A DNA stretch of 64,000 nucleotides from Acidobacteriota bacterium (GCA_012719455.1 JAAYAJ010000065.1:1-64000), one strand, 5' to 3'; positions 8,265-16,729 are shown, counted from the first letter of the stretch. Notes: generated by a model from the sequence alone, not told the origin. Numbers and translations: made by a program.

Positions 8265-10937
8265 TTACTTTTTCGCCGCAAGCGCCGCCTTCACCCTGGC
8301 CGGCGTGGCCGGCAGGTCGAGCACCCAGGCTCCGACGGCGTTGTGGATGGCGTTGATCACGGCCGGGGCCGTGGACACCATCGTCATTTCACCAACGCCG
8401 GTGGCGCCCAGCGGGCCGATCTTGCGCGGCGTCTCGACGATGATCGTCTCCACTTCGAAGCTGTCCCGGATCGTCGGGAACTTGAACTGGACGTAATCCT
8501 TCTCCTTGCCCAGCGTGTACTCTTCACGCAGCGCGTAGCCTACGCCCTGGTCCATCCCGCCTTCGAGCTGTCCTTCGAAAGCATGCCGGTTGATGACCGT
8601 GCCGCCGTCGACGCACACCGTCATCTTGTTGACCCGGGTTACGCCGGTTTCGCTGTTGACTTCGACCTCGGCCATTTGGATATTGTGGCACTCGGTGACC
8701 TGGGCCTTGCCCTGGCCGGTGGCCTTGTCGAGCCCGGCCGGCCCCTCGTTCTTCTGGAGGCCTTCGTAACGGGTCGGCTTGCCCGCCTTGGTCAAAGCTT
8801 CGTAGGTCATGCCGCCCGCTTCCGCGGCGGCCTTTTTCAGCTCCTCCACCGCCAGCAGGACGGCATTGCCCGCCATGAACGTCATGCGGCTGCCGGCCGC
8901 CGGCCCCATGAGCACGGTTTTATCCGAGTCACGGAGGTACAGGCGGATTTTCTCAAGCGGCACGCCGAGCGCATGGGCCATGATCTGCGCGATCATGGCG
9001 TCGTTGCCTTCACCCGGGTCCGCGATGGCGGCATACAGGGTGAAGGTATCGTCCGGGTTGACCTCGATCGTCAGCTTGGCGGAATCACCCGCGCCGCCGA
9101 CGCCGAAGGAGTGCGCCGCAATGCCGACCCCGCGTTTGACGGGGCCGGGGTTCTTGGCGTTCCATTCCTGCGCCGACTTTACAGCCCTGTCGTAAGCCGG
9201 CTTGATGGCGTCGCACACTTCCACGAACGACCATTCCGAGACGGGCATACCGGTCGCTTTCGTCTGGCCGGCCTTCAGGGAGTTCTTGCGGCGGAACTCG
9301 AGCGGATCGATGCCCATCTTTTCAGCCAGCATTTCCACGGCGACTTCCGTCGAGAAGGTGGTCTGCGGTGGCCCGGCGCCCCGCGCCGAACCGGTGTAGG
9401 CGTTATTGGTATAGACGGATCTGCCCAGCACCTTCAGGTTCGGGATGTGGTAGGAACCCGACAGCATCATAATCGAGCGGCCCAGCAAAACCGGTCCGTT
9501 CAGCGTGTAGGCGCCCTTGTTCATCAGCCAGTCGCAGAACATGGCGGTGATGTAGCCTTCGTTGTCGGCACACAGCTTCGTATAGATATGATACGCGTGG
9601 CGCTTGTTGCAGATGAGGATCGATTCTTCCAGCGACGGGATGTAGCGCACCGGGCGATGGAAATGAATCGCGGCGGCCGCGGCGATGGCTTCGGACGTGA
9701 TCCACGTCTTGATACCGAACTGCCCGCCGGAGAAGGGCTCGACGTACCGCATGTTCTGCAGGCCCAGGGCTTCCTTGAGCTGGTTCAGGTGGAAGTGGAT
9801 GTTGATGCTGCGTCCGGCGACCACCAGTTCCTCTTTCTCCCCTTCCCCTTCCCACCAGCAGACGCAGCTTTCAGGTTCCAGGGGCGCCTGGTGATTGGTC
9901 TGGGTGGTGAAGTTGGCCTCGACGACGTACTTGGCTTCCGCGAGGGCCTTTTCGGCATCCCCCTTGATGATCGGCTGCCGGGCGCAGATGTTGTCCGGTG
10001 CATGCGCATGCAGAACGGGGGCGCCCGGCTTCAGGGCGTCTTCCGGCTCCATGACGTACGGCAGCGGTTCATAGACGACCTTCACGGCCTTGGCCGCGGC
10101 ATCCGCCTGTTCCTTGGTTTCGGCGGCTACGATGACGATCGCGTCGCCCAGGATCTTGACCCTGTCGTCGCACAGGACCGGCTGGTCCGGATGCACCTGC
10201 CGAAGGCGGTTGGTCCCCTTGATGTCGGCCGCGCGCACGATTCCGGCTACGCCCGGCATCTTTTCCGCCGCCGAAGTGTCGATCGATTTGATGTTGGCGT
10301 GAAATTCCGTGCTGCGCACCACGGCGATTTCCAGCGCGCCCTTGGGATAGATATCTCCGCCGAATTTCGCCACGCCGCAAGCCTTGATCATCGAAGTGGG
10401 CCGTACGTGCGATACTCCCAGCATCTTCGTGGGATCGAGCTTGCCGCGGACTTCTTCCGGCGTGGTTTCCTTGCGGACGAATTGGCCGGCCAGTTTGACC
10501 GCATCGATGATTTTCGTGTAACCGGTGCAACGGCACAGGTTACGCGCCAGCGCCTTCTTGATCGCCTCGTCATCGGGGTTGCGGTTTTTCTCCAGCAGCC
10601 CCTTGGTGGCCATAATCATGCCCGGGATACAGAATCCGCACTGCACGGCCCCGGAGAGCACGAAGGCTTCCTGGATCATGTGCGGATTGATCGGGGTCCC
10701 GAGTCCCTCGATCGTGATGACTTCTGCACCTTCCAGCTTCGTTACCTTGGTAATACAGGAAAGAGTCGCCTTGCCGTTGACGAGCACCGTGCAGGCGCCG
10801 CATTGTCCCTTGCGGTCGCACGACTGTTTCGTCCCCGTCAGGTGCAGGTCCTCTCGCAGCAGGTCCAGCAAAACCATTTCCGGCGTTGCAAGGACATGCT
10901 GGGGAACACCATTAATTGTAAGCGTTACCTTCTGCAT
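8265..10937 (-). CDS. Xanthine oxidase-family molybdenum hydroxylase, single chain, aldehyde oxidoreductase (Mop)-like
   Basis: A single 890-residue chain, close to the length and order of Desulfovibrio gigas aldehyde oxidoreductase. Residues 1-75 are a plant-type [2Fe-2S] domain (Cys 40, 46, 49, 61). Residues 85-160 hold the second cluster (CGFC at 100-103, CRC at 135-137). The rest is the molybdopterin-binding region, with GGQFGIK, SARGAGPPQTTF and a final GATGVGE carrying the likely catalytic glutamate. There is no FAD domain, unlike xanthine dehydrogenase, and no CODH-type CSFR loop. The substrate cannot be told from sequence; an aldehyde or N-heterocycle is likely. ATG 10937 has a GGGGGCG just upstream. 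It heads a cluster with a desulfurase, a scaffold and a Cys-rich protein. Confidence 0.93.
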   Translation of the reverse strand: MQKVTLTINGVPQHVLATPEMVLLDLLREDLHLTGTKQSCDRKGQCGACTVLVNGKATLSCITKVTKLEGAEVITIEGLGTPINPHMIQEAFVLSGAVQCGFCIPGMIMATKGLLEKNRNPDDEAIKKALARNLCRCTGYTKIIDAVKLAGQFVRKETTPEEVRGKLDPTKMLGVSHVRPTSMIKACGVAKFGGDIYPKGALEIAVVRSTEFHANIKSIDTSAAEKMPGVAGIVRAADIKGTNRLRQVHPDQPVLCDDRVKILGDAIVIVAAETKEQADAAAKAVKVVYEPLPYVMEPEDALKPGAPVLHAHAPDNICARQPIIKGDAEKALAEAKYVVEANFTTQTNHQAPLEPESCVCWWEGEGEKEELVVAGRSINIHFHLNQLKEALGLQNMRYVEPFSGGQFGIKTWITSEAIAAAAAIHFHRPVRYIPSLEESILICNKRHAYHIYTKLCADNEGYITAMFCDWLMNKGAYTLNGPVLLGRSIMMLSGSYHIPNLKVLGRSVYTNNAYTGSARGAGPPQTTFSTEVAVEMLAEKMGIDPLEFRRKNSLKAGQTKATGMPVSEWSFVEVCDAIKPAYDRAVKSAQEWNAKNPGPVKRGVGIAAHSFGVGGAGDSAKLTIEVNPDDTFTLYAAIADPGEGNDAMIAQIMAHALGVPLEKIRLYLRDSDKTVLMGPAAGSRMTFMAGNAVLLAVEELKKAAAEAGGMTYEALTKAGKPTRYEGLQKNEGPAGLDKATGQGKAQVTECHNIQMAEVEVNSETGVTRVNKMTVCVDGGTVINRHAFEGQLEGGMDQGVGYALREEYTLGKEKDYVQFKFPTIRDSFEVETIIVETPRKIGPLGATGVGEMTMVSTAPAVINAIHNAVGAWVLDLPATPARVKAALAAKK

Positions 10938-11397
10938 TCGCCCCCTTTGTTGATTCTCCGGACACAAGATGCCCGGAAACCACCATCGGCATTGTTATGC
11001 CCATAAACTCATGTTCTCGCAGGAGATCCGTCACGTTTTCCCGTGCCGGGCAGGAGTTTCCTGCTTTCTTCCCACGACGTTTAATCTCAAATTCTTACTT
11101 ATTCTTACCTTATCCTACGCATAATACTCACTTTTACATTGATGTATAATATTATTTATCTATGCAACCATAGGCTATGCTTATGGTTTAAAAACGAGCA
11201 GGCGGATCCTTATTTGAGGGGAAGCTGGCGTTTCAGCAAACCTTTCCCGGCGGTCCGGTCGAAACTATTGTTGGACGACCCGGCGAGTTCAGGGCCCTAG
11301 TCGCGAAGCCCCGTACCTGATTCGCCGTGCGCGTTTCACCTACTATCTCGGCATGCGCCCCGCATCGGCAAGCTCCGATGGCGCTCCCGGGGCACTA
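10938..11397. other. AT-rich intergenic region upstream of the molybdenum hydroxylase cluster
   Basis: About 460 bp without a credible gene. Positions about 11090-11215 are strikingly AT-rich against G+C-rich surroundings and hold several TATAAT-like strings, so this probably contains the promoter for the minus-strand cluster. An inverted repeat is listed separately. I cannot assign one promoter with confidence. Confidence 0.55.
11166..11188. repeat. Inverted repeat, candidate operator
   Basis: Perfect 7-bp arms AACCATA (11166-11172) and TATGGTT (11182-11188) around a 9-bp spacer. The spacer region itself forms a smaller palindrome, CATAG-G-CTATG. It sits in the AT-rich block about 230 bp upstream of the hydroxylase start, where a dimeric regulator could bind. 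There is no T-run, so a terminator is unlikely. Confidence 0.5.
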
Positions 11398-12387
11398 TCA
11401 GGGCTTGAATGCCTCCACCAACCCGTCCATCCGTTCGCCGGACTGCAATAGAGAGATGCGGGCAAATCCCGCTTCTTCGAGGCTCCGGCGGATCTCGTCG
11501 AAGGAGTAGGTGGATCCGCCGACGGTCGCGACCAGCATGTTGACCGCAAAGAAGGCACCGCCGGCCGGCAGCGTGTGATCGGCGCTCATCACGTGGTCCC
11601 TGATCACCAGTCGCCCTCCAGGCCGCAGCGCCCTGTACACCTTCCGGTACAGCTCAAGGTTCTGCTCGCTGCTGTTCTGGTGGATGATTGCCGAGAGAAG
11701 GGCGAGGTCGTGGTCGGCCGGCAACTCGTCCCGGTAGAAGTCGCCGGCGACAAAGGTGATGCGGCGAGCCAGGTCGGTACCCGTAAAGCGCTCCCGCGCA
11801 ATCTGAATGACCCGTGGAAGGTCGAACAGGGTCGCGCACAACTCAGGGGCGGCCTCGAGGAATGCCTGGGTGTATGCGCCGAGCGCCCCGCCGATGTCGA
11901 GCAACCGCCGTGCACCGCCCGGGTTTATCGCCGCCACGATGGCGGGAGCCATCCGGTATGCGATCACGTGCATTGCGCGGACGAACGTGGCATACTCGCT
12001 TGGGTCGATGTCGTACAACTCGGGCCAGGCCCTGGTCGCACCATGGCGGACGATCTCGGTGAGCTCCGACCACCGTCGCCATCCCCCGGCGCTCAGCAGG
12101 ATCATGGGCATCATCGAGCCGGGCGAGTCCTTCGACAGCAACTCGGCCACCTCCGCCGGGCAGACGTACCGCCCGTCCTGCTTCTGCAGCAGCCCCATCG
12201 GCACCAGCGCGTCGAGCAGGATCGCTGCGCCGCGCTGCGTGATCTTCAGCCGATCGGCAACCTCGCTTGAGGTCAGCGGCCCCTTGGCCAGCAAGGAGAA
12301 CAGGTCCAACTCGGCGGCGGTAAGGAATATCCGCGATTCCATGAACTTTTGGCTGAGGCTGAGTATGGTTTCCGGAGTAATGGGCAT
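11398..12387 (-). CDS. SAM-dependent O-methyltransferase with N-terminal winged-helix dimerisation domain
   Basis: 329 residues of the plant/polyketide-type O-methyltransferase family (Methyltransf_2). The N-terminal ~100 residues form a winged-helix dimerisation domain (LTSSEVADRLKITQRGAAILLDALVPMGLL). The C-terminal Rossmann domain carries LLDIGGALGAYT as the SAM motif, a FVAGDFYRDELP acidic loop and ALRPGGRLVIRDHV. The substrate is unknown; the family methylates quinone-like, polyketide and other small hydroxylated molecules. ATG 12387 has GGAGGA 8 nt upstream. It is followed by the long AT-rich gap before the hydroxylase and preceded by two small membrane-protein genes, with no obvious functional partner. 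Confidence 0.88.
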   Translation of the reverse strand: MPITPETILSLSQKFMESRIFLTAAELDLFSLLAKGPLTSSEVADRLKITQRGAAILLDALVPMGLLQKQDGRYVCPAEVAELLSKDSPGSMMPMILLSAGGWRRWSELTEIVRHGATRAWPELYDIDPSEYATFVRAMHVIAYRMAPAIVAAINPGGARRLLDIGGALGAYTQAFLEAAPELCATLFDLPRVIQIARERFTGTDLARRITFVAGDFYRDELPADHDLALLSAIIHQNSSEQNLELYRKVYRALRPGGRLVIRDHVMSADHTLPAGGAFFAVNMLVATVGGSTYSFDEIRRSLEEAGFARISLLQSGERMDGLVEAFKP

Positions 12388-12507
12388 GGGTTGGTTCCTC
12401 CTCGATGAAGCCCGGATGCCGGCCGGGAGCGATTCATTTAAGAAGCCTGTCTTCCCGGACAGTCACCCGTCGGCGCGTCACTTCTCCAGGTTCGGACAAT
12501 CCGGCAA

Positions 12508-12981
12508 TCAGCGAACACCCCGATTGCCGGCTTGACAATGTTTCCCGGCTGCCTCGAGGCATTCCGCAGCACATTCCCCCCAGGAACCCCGATTGTCACA
12601 GTAGTCCTGCCACAATCCCTTCAAATAGGGCGGTCGTTCAACGCCTTGTTGACTGTTGCTTTCCTTATTGCCATTTTTTCGAATAACGCCGACGTGGGCA
12701 AGGCCGGCGCCGGCAAAAGCCGCGAGAATACCGGGAACAAGAAAACCCCATGCCTCGTTGGCAATCCCTGTGGATAGGCTTTCAATTATCCCCATCTCAT
12801 AATCGGCCATATGGGCTTCAGCATATGCCGCGCCTATGATCAGCCCGATCGCGATTGACACACTTACATAATGCCATTTGCCCGCTGTTCGGCCACCAAT
12901 TGCACCTATTGCCACCGCTTTCAGCCGTACGCGGAGCGCCGGTGGAGCGTGACGGCTGCAACCCTCAGTCGGCGTCATCAT
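12508..12981 (-). CDS. Small two-helix membrane protein of unknown function
   Basis: 157 residues with no family I recognise. Two hydrophobic segments stand out: one around residues 36-52 (VSVSIAIGLIIGAAYAEA) and one around 77-95 (WGFLVPGILAAFAGAGLAHV). The tail after residue ~105 is polar and holds four cysteines. Its ATG lies inside the 3' end of the glycine-rich gene upstream, a 17-nt overlap, so the two are probably co-translated. The same frame stays open much further upstream, but that part has no protein-like character. Coding is supported mainly by the overlap and the membrane segments. Confidence 0.55.
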   Translation of the reverse strand: MMTPTEGCSRHAPPALRVRLKAVAIGAIGGRTAGKWHYVSVSIAIGLIIGAAYAEAHMADYEMGIIESLSTGIANEAWGFLVPGILAAFAGAGLAHVGVIRKNGNKESNSQQGVERPPYLKGLWQDYCDNRGSWGECAAECLEAAGKHCQAGNRGVR

Positions 12982-13165
12982 CTGCCTGCGGCGGCGTGTC
13001 ACCAGGGGAGCGTTTAGACATGGATGCGCCGATAGCCACTCCGAGTGCGACACCCATCGCCATTCCCACCCCGATATTGTCCATCGCCACTCCGAGCCCA
13101 ACGCCGAGGGCCAAACCGACGGCGATGCCCTCACCGATGCGATCCCGATTCCGTCTTGATGCCAT
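12965..13165 (-). CDS. Glycine-zipper membrane microprotein
   Basis: 66 residues: a basic N-terminus (MASRRNRDRIGEG), about 35 residues of small and hydrophobic residues with repeated GVALGV-type units, then a polar acidic tail ending DDDAD. The regular glycine spacing is that of glycine-zipper membrane peptides, which pack as helices in a bilayer. The DNA under this segment is a set of imperfect tandem repeats, so it may have grown by duplication. The ribosome site is weak, and a longer start at 13246 is possible. It overlaps the next gene by 17 nt. Function unknown; channel-like, surface or toxin-like roles are all conceivable. Confidence 0.6.
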   Translation of the reverse strand: MASRRNRDRIGEGIAVGLALGVGLGVAMDNIGVGMAMGVALGVAIGASMSKRSPGDTPPQADDDAD

Positions 13166-13289
13166 TTTGCCGCCATTCGTGTTGTCCGTCCAACGGACGT
13201 TGCGTTTAGCCGCCGGGCGGCATACCGCGGGTTGTGCCCCGCACAACCCGTGACAGGCCGAAGCGTCGCTACAACGACTAGTTCGGAAG

Positions 13290-13634
13290 TCATCGCCCTA
13301 TGGACTGCCTTCCAATTCGTGCCATTTCTGTTGCGTGACCCTGAAGCCCAAGAGCCTTGATTCGGGAAATGCATGCGGCTCGATTGGACCGGAAGACAAG
13401 ACCAAACAGCTTGGCAATGATGTTATTGAACTTCTTGCAGTCGATGACATCACGGTATTCCGTACAATCGGCACACGACGCATAATGCTGTTCGATGTTA
13501 CAGGTGCGGACTGTGCACCAGGCGGCTTTCGTGTTGTCTCGGCACCCCGGACACTTGTCTTTGAGGTATTTCCTGCAGGCTCCGCATAAGAGACCGCAGT
13601 AGGCAACCAACAGATGTACCGTGAGATATTTCAT
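13290..13634 (-). CDS. DUF3795-like cysteine-rich protein
   Basis: 114 residues beginning MKYLTVHLLVAYCGLLCGAC and continuing KYLKDKCPGC, the opening of DUF3795-type proteins found in anaerobes. Cysteines occur in CGLLCGAC, CPGC, WCTVRTC, CADC and a later DC, enough for zinc or iron-sulfur binding. The function of the family is not known. Its G+C content is lower than that of most neighbours. It lies upstream of the two small membrane-protein genes on the same strand, but the gap shows no tight coupling. Confidence 0.75.
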   Translation of the reverse strand: MKYLTVHLLVAYCGLLCGACRKYLKDKCPGCRDNTKAAWCTVRTCNIEQHYASCADCTEYRDVIDCKKFNNIIAKLFGLVFRSNRAACISRIKALGLQGHATEMARIGRQSIGR

Positions 13635-13762
13635 GGTTCAGTTGTCACAGCGCCGAATCCTTCATTGCTTTCCAATTTTACGGGATCCAGCCGGATCCTG
13701 GCAATCTTGTTATCCCGCTCAACGGGGATGTGCGCCGGATCCCGAGGGAGGCGGAATTTTCA

Positions 13763-13792
13763 TTGAATTGGCCGCGGGGCTTTGACTACATT
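13763..13792 (+). promoter_or_regulatory. Candidate promoter for the lipoprotein gene
   Basis: TTGAAT (13763-13768), an 18-nt spacer and TACATT (13787-13792), about 110 nt upstream of the lipoprotein ATG. The match is partial. The remaining ~150 bp upstream of it, back to the divergent gene, shows nothing else. Confidence 0.35.
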
Positions 13793-13900
13793 GGGGGCAG
13801 TCTGGCCCGGAGGCTTGGGCTTGGCCGGGGGGACGGGACCGGGATGGGCCCGGAGGGTCCCAAAACTTTCGAGCGGGCAAATTACCGCGAGGAGATTCCA

Positions 13901-14422
13901 ATGAAACGTACAATTTTCTGTCTTCTTTCCGTTCTCCTGTTGATGGCCGGATGCTCCACCGCCCCGGTGGCGACGAGCCCCGAAGAGGCCGCGGAACCGG
14001 CGCCGCCGTCGATCCAGGGGATATGGACGATCGAATCGATGGATGTCGGGATGGGCGAGAACAAGAGCACCCGGGTGCCTCCTGCTTTCATGATGTTCAT
14101 CGGGAAGACGCACTACAGCGCCATCCGCGATTTCACGCCGGAGGCGCAACCGGGAGCCCCCGCCCCCGCGCGCTCGTTCATGGCCGACGCAGGGACCTAC
14201 GAATACGACGGGACCGACCTGGTCGTGTACCACAAGGTGGCGGCGTTCCCCGTCCTGGGGTCGATGACGTTCGGTTGCCAACTGGAAGGGCCCGACAAGA
14301 TGATCCTGACGCCGCAGTACGACAAGATGGTGATGCCGGGGGCGAAGATTGGGCCGACGGAGGACGGGAAGATGGGCTACGGCGACGCGGCCGTCCTCTA
14401 CCGCTTCAAGCGCCTGGAATAA
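13901..14422 (+). CDS. Putative lipoprotein, lipocalin-like small beta protein
   Basis: 173 residues with a lipoprotein signal peptide: MKRTIFCLLSVLLLMAGCST, the lipobox ending at Cys 18. A Pro/Ala-rich linker follows, then a beta-rich domain starting SIQGIWTIESMD and ending AAVLYRFKRLE. The pattern of an opening GxW and regular strands resembles lipocalin-like domains, but I cannot name the family. ATG 13901 is preceded by GAGGAG 8 nt upstream. The product should be anchored to the outer or inner membrane facing the periplasm. The methyltransferase gene downstream is separated by about 100 nt. Confidence 0.8.
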   Translation: MKRTIFCLLSVLLLMAGCSTAPVATSPEEAAEPAPPSIQGIWTIESMDVGMGENKSTRVPPAFMMFIGKTHYSAIRDFTPEAQPGAPAPARSFMADAGTYEYDGTDLVVYHKVAAFPVLGSMTFGCQLEGPDKMILTPQYDKMVMPGAKIGPTEDGKMGYGDAAVLYRFKRLE

Positions 14423-14527
14423 GAGTCACATAAGGATGCTCCGGGGCTCCCCCCGGTTGCGGGCGTGGCCCGGACGAAGGGGACGCCGAAGCGCAGGCGA
14501 AGTCGCCCAGTCGGCGAGGATTTCCGG

Positions 14528-15298
14528 ATGCAGGCTTACGGCTCCACACTGGCGCGGATCTACGACCGGAGATGGAGCGCCTTCGCCGCGCGGGCGGCGC
14601 CGGCGATCCTGGCGTGCTACGAATCGGTCCGCCCCGGCCGCGGGCCCGGAGTCCTGCTCGACGTCTGCTGCGGCACGGGACAGCTGGCGCTTTTCTTCCT
14701 CGAACGCGGCTGGCGCGTCATCGGCCTCGACGCGTCCGAATGGATGCTCGCATACGCGCGCCGGCACGCCGCAGCGCACATCGAGGCCGGGCGCGCCCGC
14801 TTCATACCAGGAAACGCCGCGGCTTTTTACCTGGGGGAGAGAGCCGATCTGGCCGTCTCGACTTTCGATTCGCTCAACCATCTCGCGGATGAGAAGGAAC
14901 TGGCCGGCTGCTTCCGGAGCGTGCACCGGGCGCTCAACGACGGGGGGCTCTTCGTCTTCGATCTCAACACCCGCCTGGGGCTCCGGCGCTGGGGGGACAC
15001 GACGCTCGCCGATTCGGACGAGGAGTGGAGCGTGACCCAGCACGGCTTTTACGACGAGACCGCCCGCCGCGGCGGGTCGCGCATCACGGGCCTCGTCGCA
15101 AGTCCCGACGGGAGCCGGGATATTTTCGAGGAAACGGTGGTCAACACCGTCTTCGACCTGGGCCGCGTCGAGCGCCTCCTGGGGGAAACAGGGTGGAGCG
15201 GGGTCCGCTTCGCGCGGCTCGACAATCTCGCCGCTCCGCTTGCCGAGCCGGAGAGCGAGGGGCGCGTGTTCGTAGTGGCGGCAAAGGAAGGCGCCTGA
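14528..15298 (+). CDS. Class I SAM-dependent methyltransferase
   Basis: 256 residues with a Rossmann methyltransferase core: LLDVCCGTGQLALFFLERG binds SAM, followed by VIGLDASEWMLAYAR with the acidic ribose-binding position, and DLAVSTFDSLNHL. The C-terminal part (from about residue 150) holds a beta insertion seen in many small-molecule methyltransferases. The substrate is unknown. I chose ATG 14528, where a GAGGA lies 7 nt upstream and the family-like AYGSTLARIYD begins; a GTG at 14465 would add 21 basic residues. The gene converges on the flavodiiron gene. Confidence 0.85.
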   Translation: MQAYGSTLARIYDRRWSAFAARAAPAILACYESVRPGRGPGVLLDVCCGTGQLALFFLERGWRVIGLDASEWMLAYARRHAAAHIEAGRARFIPGNAAAFYLGERADLAVSTFDSLNHLADEKELAGCFRSVHRALNDGGLFVFDLNTRLGLRRWGDTTLADSDEEWSVTQHGFYDETARRGGSRITGLVASPDGSRDIFEETVVNTVFDLGRVERLLGETGWSGVRFARLDNLAAPLAEPESEGRVFVVAAKEGA

Positions 15299-15337
15299 TG
15301 CGCTCAACGTGCTCTCGAACCTCCCACTGGTCGTAAT

Positions 15338-15374
15338 GGGGGCCGTCCGCTGCCGCCGCCGCGGGGCGGCCCTC
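15338..15374. terminator. Possible bidirectional hairpin between convergent genes
   Basis: GGGGGCCGTCCGC at 15338-15350 can pair with GCGGGGCGGCCCTC at 15361-15374, with one G-U pair, in the 75-bp gap between convergent genes. There is no T-run, and the right arm covers the flavodiiron stop codon, so the call is weak. Confidence 0.35.
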
Positions 15375-16551
15375 AGGCGGACAGCTTCGCCTTGAGCATG
15401 GCGACCGCGTCCGCGAGGCTTTCCAGTTCCGCCTCGTCCGGAACGAAGGGGATGTACTTCCCCTCCCCGGCGGGCTCGAACCCCGCCTCCTTGAGCGAAG
15501 CTTCCACTTCCTTGAAGCCGATGGGGGACCAGCCGTAGGAGCCGAAGGTCCAGGAGAGGCGTTTCTTCGGCTTGAGCCCCTTGAGGTACATCAGCATCCC
15601 CGCCATGGTCGGGAGCATCCGGCTGTTGAGGATGGGGGTCCCGAACAGCGCCATCCGGCTGCGGAGGATCTCCGTCACCACGTCGGAGATGTGCGTGGCC
15701 TGCAGGCTCATCAGCACCACCGGAACGTTTTCCCGGGTGAAGCACTCGTAGAGCCGGCGCGCCATCGCCTCGGTCGAGTGCCACATGGTGTCGTAGACGA
15801 TAACGACCCTCGGGTCGGTCTGGTGCGCGGCCCACCGGGCGTAGAGGCCGGTGATCCGGGCGATATCCTCCGGGCGGCGCCAGATAAGGCCGTGGGAGGG
15901 GGCGATCATGTCGATATCGAGCCCTCCGACCGCCTCTAGCGCCTTTACCACCTGGTTGCCGTAGGGGAGCACGATATTGCCGTAGTACTTGGCCGCCTGG
16001 GCGTCGACGACGCCGGCGGGGACCTCGTCGGCGAAACGCTCGTGGGAGGCGTAGTGCTGGCCGAAGGCGTCGTTGGGAAAGAGGATCCGGTCGGTCTCCG
16101 AATAGGTGACCATCGAATCGGGCCAGTGGACCATGGGCGTCATCACGAAGCGCAGGCGCCGGGAACCGATGTCGAGGGTATCGCCCCCCTGGACCACCCG
16201 GAGGCGCCAGTCGCGCTTGTAGTGGCGCCGGAGTTCCTCGGCCCCCTTGGGGGAGCAGACCACTTCGGCCTCGGGGCAGTACTGGAGCAGCCGGTCGATC
16301 GCGCCGGAGTGGTCCATCTCGGTGTGGTTCGAGACGATGTAGCGGATCTCGCGGGGATCGATGACCTCCCGGATGCGGCCGAGCATCTCGGGAAAACCGT
16401 AATGCTTGACGGTGTCGATGAGGGTGGGCAGCTCGTCCCTGAGCAGGTAGGCGTTGTACGTCGTCCCCGCCGGGATGGAATAGCCGTGAAACATCCGCAG
16501 GTTCCAGTCGATGGCCCCCGTCCAGAATACGCCCTCTCTGATCTCCAGCAT
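15373..16551 (-). CDS. fprA: Flavodiiron protein (FprA/rubredoxin:oxygen oxidoreductase type)
   Basis: Reduces O2 to water or NO to N2O in anaerobes. The 392-residue protein has a metallo-beta-lactamase-like diiron domain with SNHTEMDHSG (His76, Glu78, Asp80, His81) and further ligands in MVHWPDSM and NDAFGQH. A flavodoxin domain follows from about residue 255 (VIVYDTMWHSTEAMA). It lacks a rubredoxin or flavin-reductase tail, so it needs an external donor. The rubredoxin gene directly upstream (16 nt) is the obvious one, the same arrangement as rubredoxin-roo in Desulfovibrio gigas. The MoxR and CoxE-like genes lie upstream in the same run. Confidence 0.95.
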   Translation of the reverse strand: MLEIREGVFWTGAIDWNLRMFHGYSIPAGTTYNAYLLRDELPTLIDTVKHYGFPEMLGRIREVIDPREIRYIVSNHTEMDHSGAIDRLLQYCPEAEVVCSPKGAEELRRHYKRDWRLRVVQGGDTLDIGSRRLRFVMTPMVHWPDSMVTYSETDRILFPNDAFGQHYASHERFADEVPAGVVDAQAAKYYGNIVLPYGNQVVKALEAVGGLDIDMIAPSHGLIWRRPEDIARITGLYARWAAHQTDPRVVIVYDTMWHSTEAMARRLYECFTRENVPVVLMSLQATHISDVVTEILRSRMALFGTPILNSRMLPTMAGMLMYLKGLKPKKRLSWTFGSYGWSPIGFKEVEASLKEAGFEPAGEGKYIPFVPDEAELESLADAVAMLKAKLSA

Positions 16552-16567
16552 GCTCCTGCCTCCTTCC

Positions 16568-16729
16568 CTATTCGACGGCCGTGAACTGGTCCTGCGCCGC
16601 CCCGCAGTCGGGGCACACCCAGTCTTCGGGCAGGGACTCGAACGGTGTCCCGGGATCGATCCCGTTATCGGGATCCCCCTCGGCGGGGTCGTAGATGTAG
16701 CCGCACAGCTCGCAGCGATATTTCTTCAT
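16568..16729 (-). CDS. Rubredoxin
   Basis: A 53-residue protein, found by hand translation. It carries the two Fe-binding CxxCG-type loops: [20 protein letters not shown] near the N-terminus and [10 protein letters not shown] near the C-terminus, with the usual [10 protein letters not shown] spacing. It carries one electron on a single Fe(Cys)4 centre. Located between the CoxE-like gene (15 nt) and the flavodiiron gene (16 nt), it is almost certainly co-transcribed and serves as electron donor to the flavodiiron protein. No rubredoxin reductase is visible in the window. Confidence 0.96.
   Translation of the reverse strand: MKKYRCELCGYIYDPAEGDPDNGIDPGTPFESLPEDWVCPDCGAAQDQFTAVE

Noticed and set aside
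8238..11006. A 922-codon plus-strand frame opposite the Mo hydroxylase
   Set aside because: It is antisense to a gene with clear motifs, has no recognisable domain and is rich in Arg/Gly/His as expected for a mirror frame in G+C-rich DNA.
12982..13374. N-terminal extension of the two-helix membrane protein frame
   Set aside because: The extension has Trp/Arg/Ser-rich, non-protein-like sequence and is out of frame with the glycine-zipper gene that covers the same DNA.
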